A stretch of DNA of 5,687 nt from Bacillota bacterium. Lineage in GTDB: Bacteria > Bacillota > Bacilli > Bacillales_B > DSM-18226. Below, piece by piece: positions 4,958-5,687 of this stretch. Location: positions 1 to 5,687 of the forward strand of contig JAUZQA010000290.1 in NCBI GenBank assembly GCA_030705665.1, written 5' to 3'. Numbering within the stretch: the stretch's first letter is position 1; every line of letters begins with the position of its first letter. The notes under the pieces are model-generated. The model was not told the origin of the DNA and searched no databases. It was given only the letters and a program-made list of their open reading frames with translations. The translations under genes were made by a program, and so were the position numbers.

Positions 4958-5687
4958 TTGGCAGAAATTATCTTCCAAAATAAGAATGATGCAGAGAAAT
5001 TTTATCATCACTTACTGAAAGTATTAAAACTTACCTCTAAAAATGAAAAAATTCTTCTTAATGAAGACCGCCATATACTTAAGATTATGGAAGGCAGACT
5101 TACTCATGAGTGTTTGAACCAGATTAGAAAAGCATTTTACGAATTTGTCACCGAGGTTAAAAGGGATGATTGGTTTAAGGTGATTTTAGCAGAGAATTAT
5201 TATTTTCAAGACCCGGAAGAACAACGGCATGTTATGGAGATCATCTATTCGATCCTTGAAGGGGAAAGAAAGGATCTTGAGATTTTTCTCGAAAAAACAA
5301 ACCAGGAACATAGAATTAAAGAAGCCGTCGAGCACGTTTTTCAAGATGATATCTCACTCTCGTTTGATTCCTTTATTAAATTTCGCTTGCGCCCATATTT
5401 GCTTGATTTAGAAAGCTATGTCAAGATTTCAATCGATGAATACAAAATGGAGCAGGAATATCAAATCTTTGTACAAACCCTTCGTGAATTTTTACAGGAA
5501 CGAACGCCGAAAATGGAGATTCTCCATTTACTGTTAGATGAAGAAATCATTTTTTATAATGAAAATTTAGAAGAAATTAAAAGGGGCGAGTTGATTAAGA
5601 TGATTGATAGGAAACTGCTTTCTAATCATCCTGTCTACGTTGACTCTGCCTCGATTGCTCCGCTTTTATCGATTGCTCCTACAACGA
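4958..5687 (+). CDS. ytxC: YtxC-like protein, putative sporulation protein, 3' end outside window
   Basis: The frame is open from TTG 4958 to the window edge: 243 complete codons without a stop. It starts MAEIIFQNKNDAEKFYHHLL and continues through DDWFKVILAENYYFQDPEEQ, DDISLSFDSFIKFRL near residues 130-145, YKMEQEYQIFVQTLREFL, and IEEI-like and DRKLLSNHPVYVD segments near the end. The FxxFIxFRL...Y stretch and the position directly after dnaI match the YtxC family. Family members are about 280 residues, so roughly 35-40 residues are missing here. The biochemical role is unknown; the sporulation label rests on family annotation. The protein looks soluble and mostly helical, with no signal peptide or membrane segment. 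It has its own leader after the dnaI terminator. TTG is preferred over GTG 4955 by ribosome binding site spacing. thrS would be expected next by B. subtilis gene order. Confidence 0.85.
   Translation, partial: MAEIIFQNKNDAEKFYHHLLKVLKLTSKNEKILLNEDRHILKIMEGRLTHECLNQIRKAFYEFVTEVKRDDWFKVILAENYYFQDPEEQRHVMEIIYSILEGERKDLEIFLEKTNQEHRIKEAVEHVFQDDISLSFDSFIKFRLRPYLLDLESYVKISIDEYKMEQEYQIFVQTLREFLQERTPKMEILHLLLDEEIIFYNENLEEIKRGELIKMIDRKLLSNHPVYVDSASIAPLLSIAPTT

Noticed and set aside
5229..5411. Plus-strand 60-codon frame near the right end
   Set aside because: It overlaps ytxC in another frame, has no ribosome binding site and no recognisable product.

Overview
The window looks like a piece of chromosome from a low-GC Gram-positive bacterium of the family Bacillaceae (Bacillus or a related genus such as Neobacillus, Mesobacillus or Cytobacillus). 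The AT-rich base composition, strong AGGAGG-type ribosome binding sites, TTG start use and the gene set gapB - nrdR - dnaB - dnaI - ytxC support this. The same genes lie together in Bacillus subtilis, but there speD sits between gapB and nrdR. Here that place holds a 123-residue protein of unknown function, so this is not B. subtilis itself. All genes are on the + strand.

Layout. Bases 1-62 are the right-hand part of a GC-rich interspersed repeat that I recognise from many Bacillaceae genomes; it is cut by the window edge. Bases 139-202 hold the gapB control region: an extended -10 promoter overlapped by one CcpN-like operator, and a second, inverted copy of the operator just downstream. gapB (223-1254) encodes the gluconeogenic, NADP-type glyceraldehyde-3-phosphate dehydrogenase and ends in a strong hairpin terminator. 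A small conserved hypothetical gene follows (1388-1759), then a 196-base spacer with two candidate promoters, and then nrdR-dnaB-dnaI (1956-4808). These three are closely spaced and end at a second clear terminator (4851-4878). The last gene, ytxC, starts at a TTG codon at 4958 and runs off the right edge.

How the genes relate. nrdR, dnaB and dnaI link precursor supply to replication: NrdR senses ATP/dATP and represses ribonucleotide reductase genes, while DnaB and DnaI recruit and load the replicative helicase at origins and stalled forks. gapB is a separate, carbon-regulated unit. ytxC is a further separate unit with an ill-defined link to sporulation.

Two starts were set by comparison. 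DnaB is best started at ATG 2467 (466 residues) and not at the upstream TTG 2431. ytxC is an open frame with no ATG start and no stop inside the window. I see no phage, insertion sequence, CRISPR, tRNA or rRNA, and no clear sign of a previously undescribed system. The points most worth checking are the symmetric operator pair at gapB, the 123-residue unknown in the place of speD, and the edge repeat.
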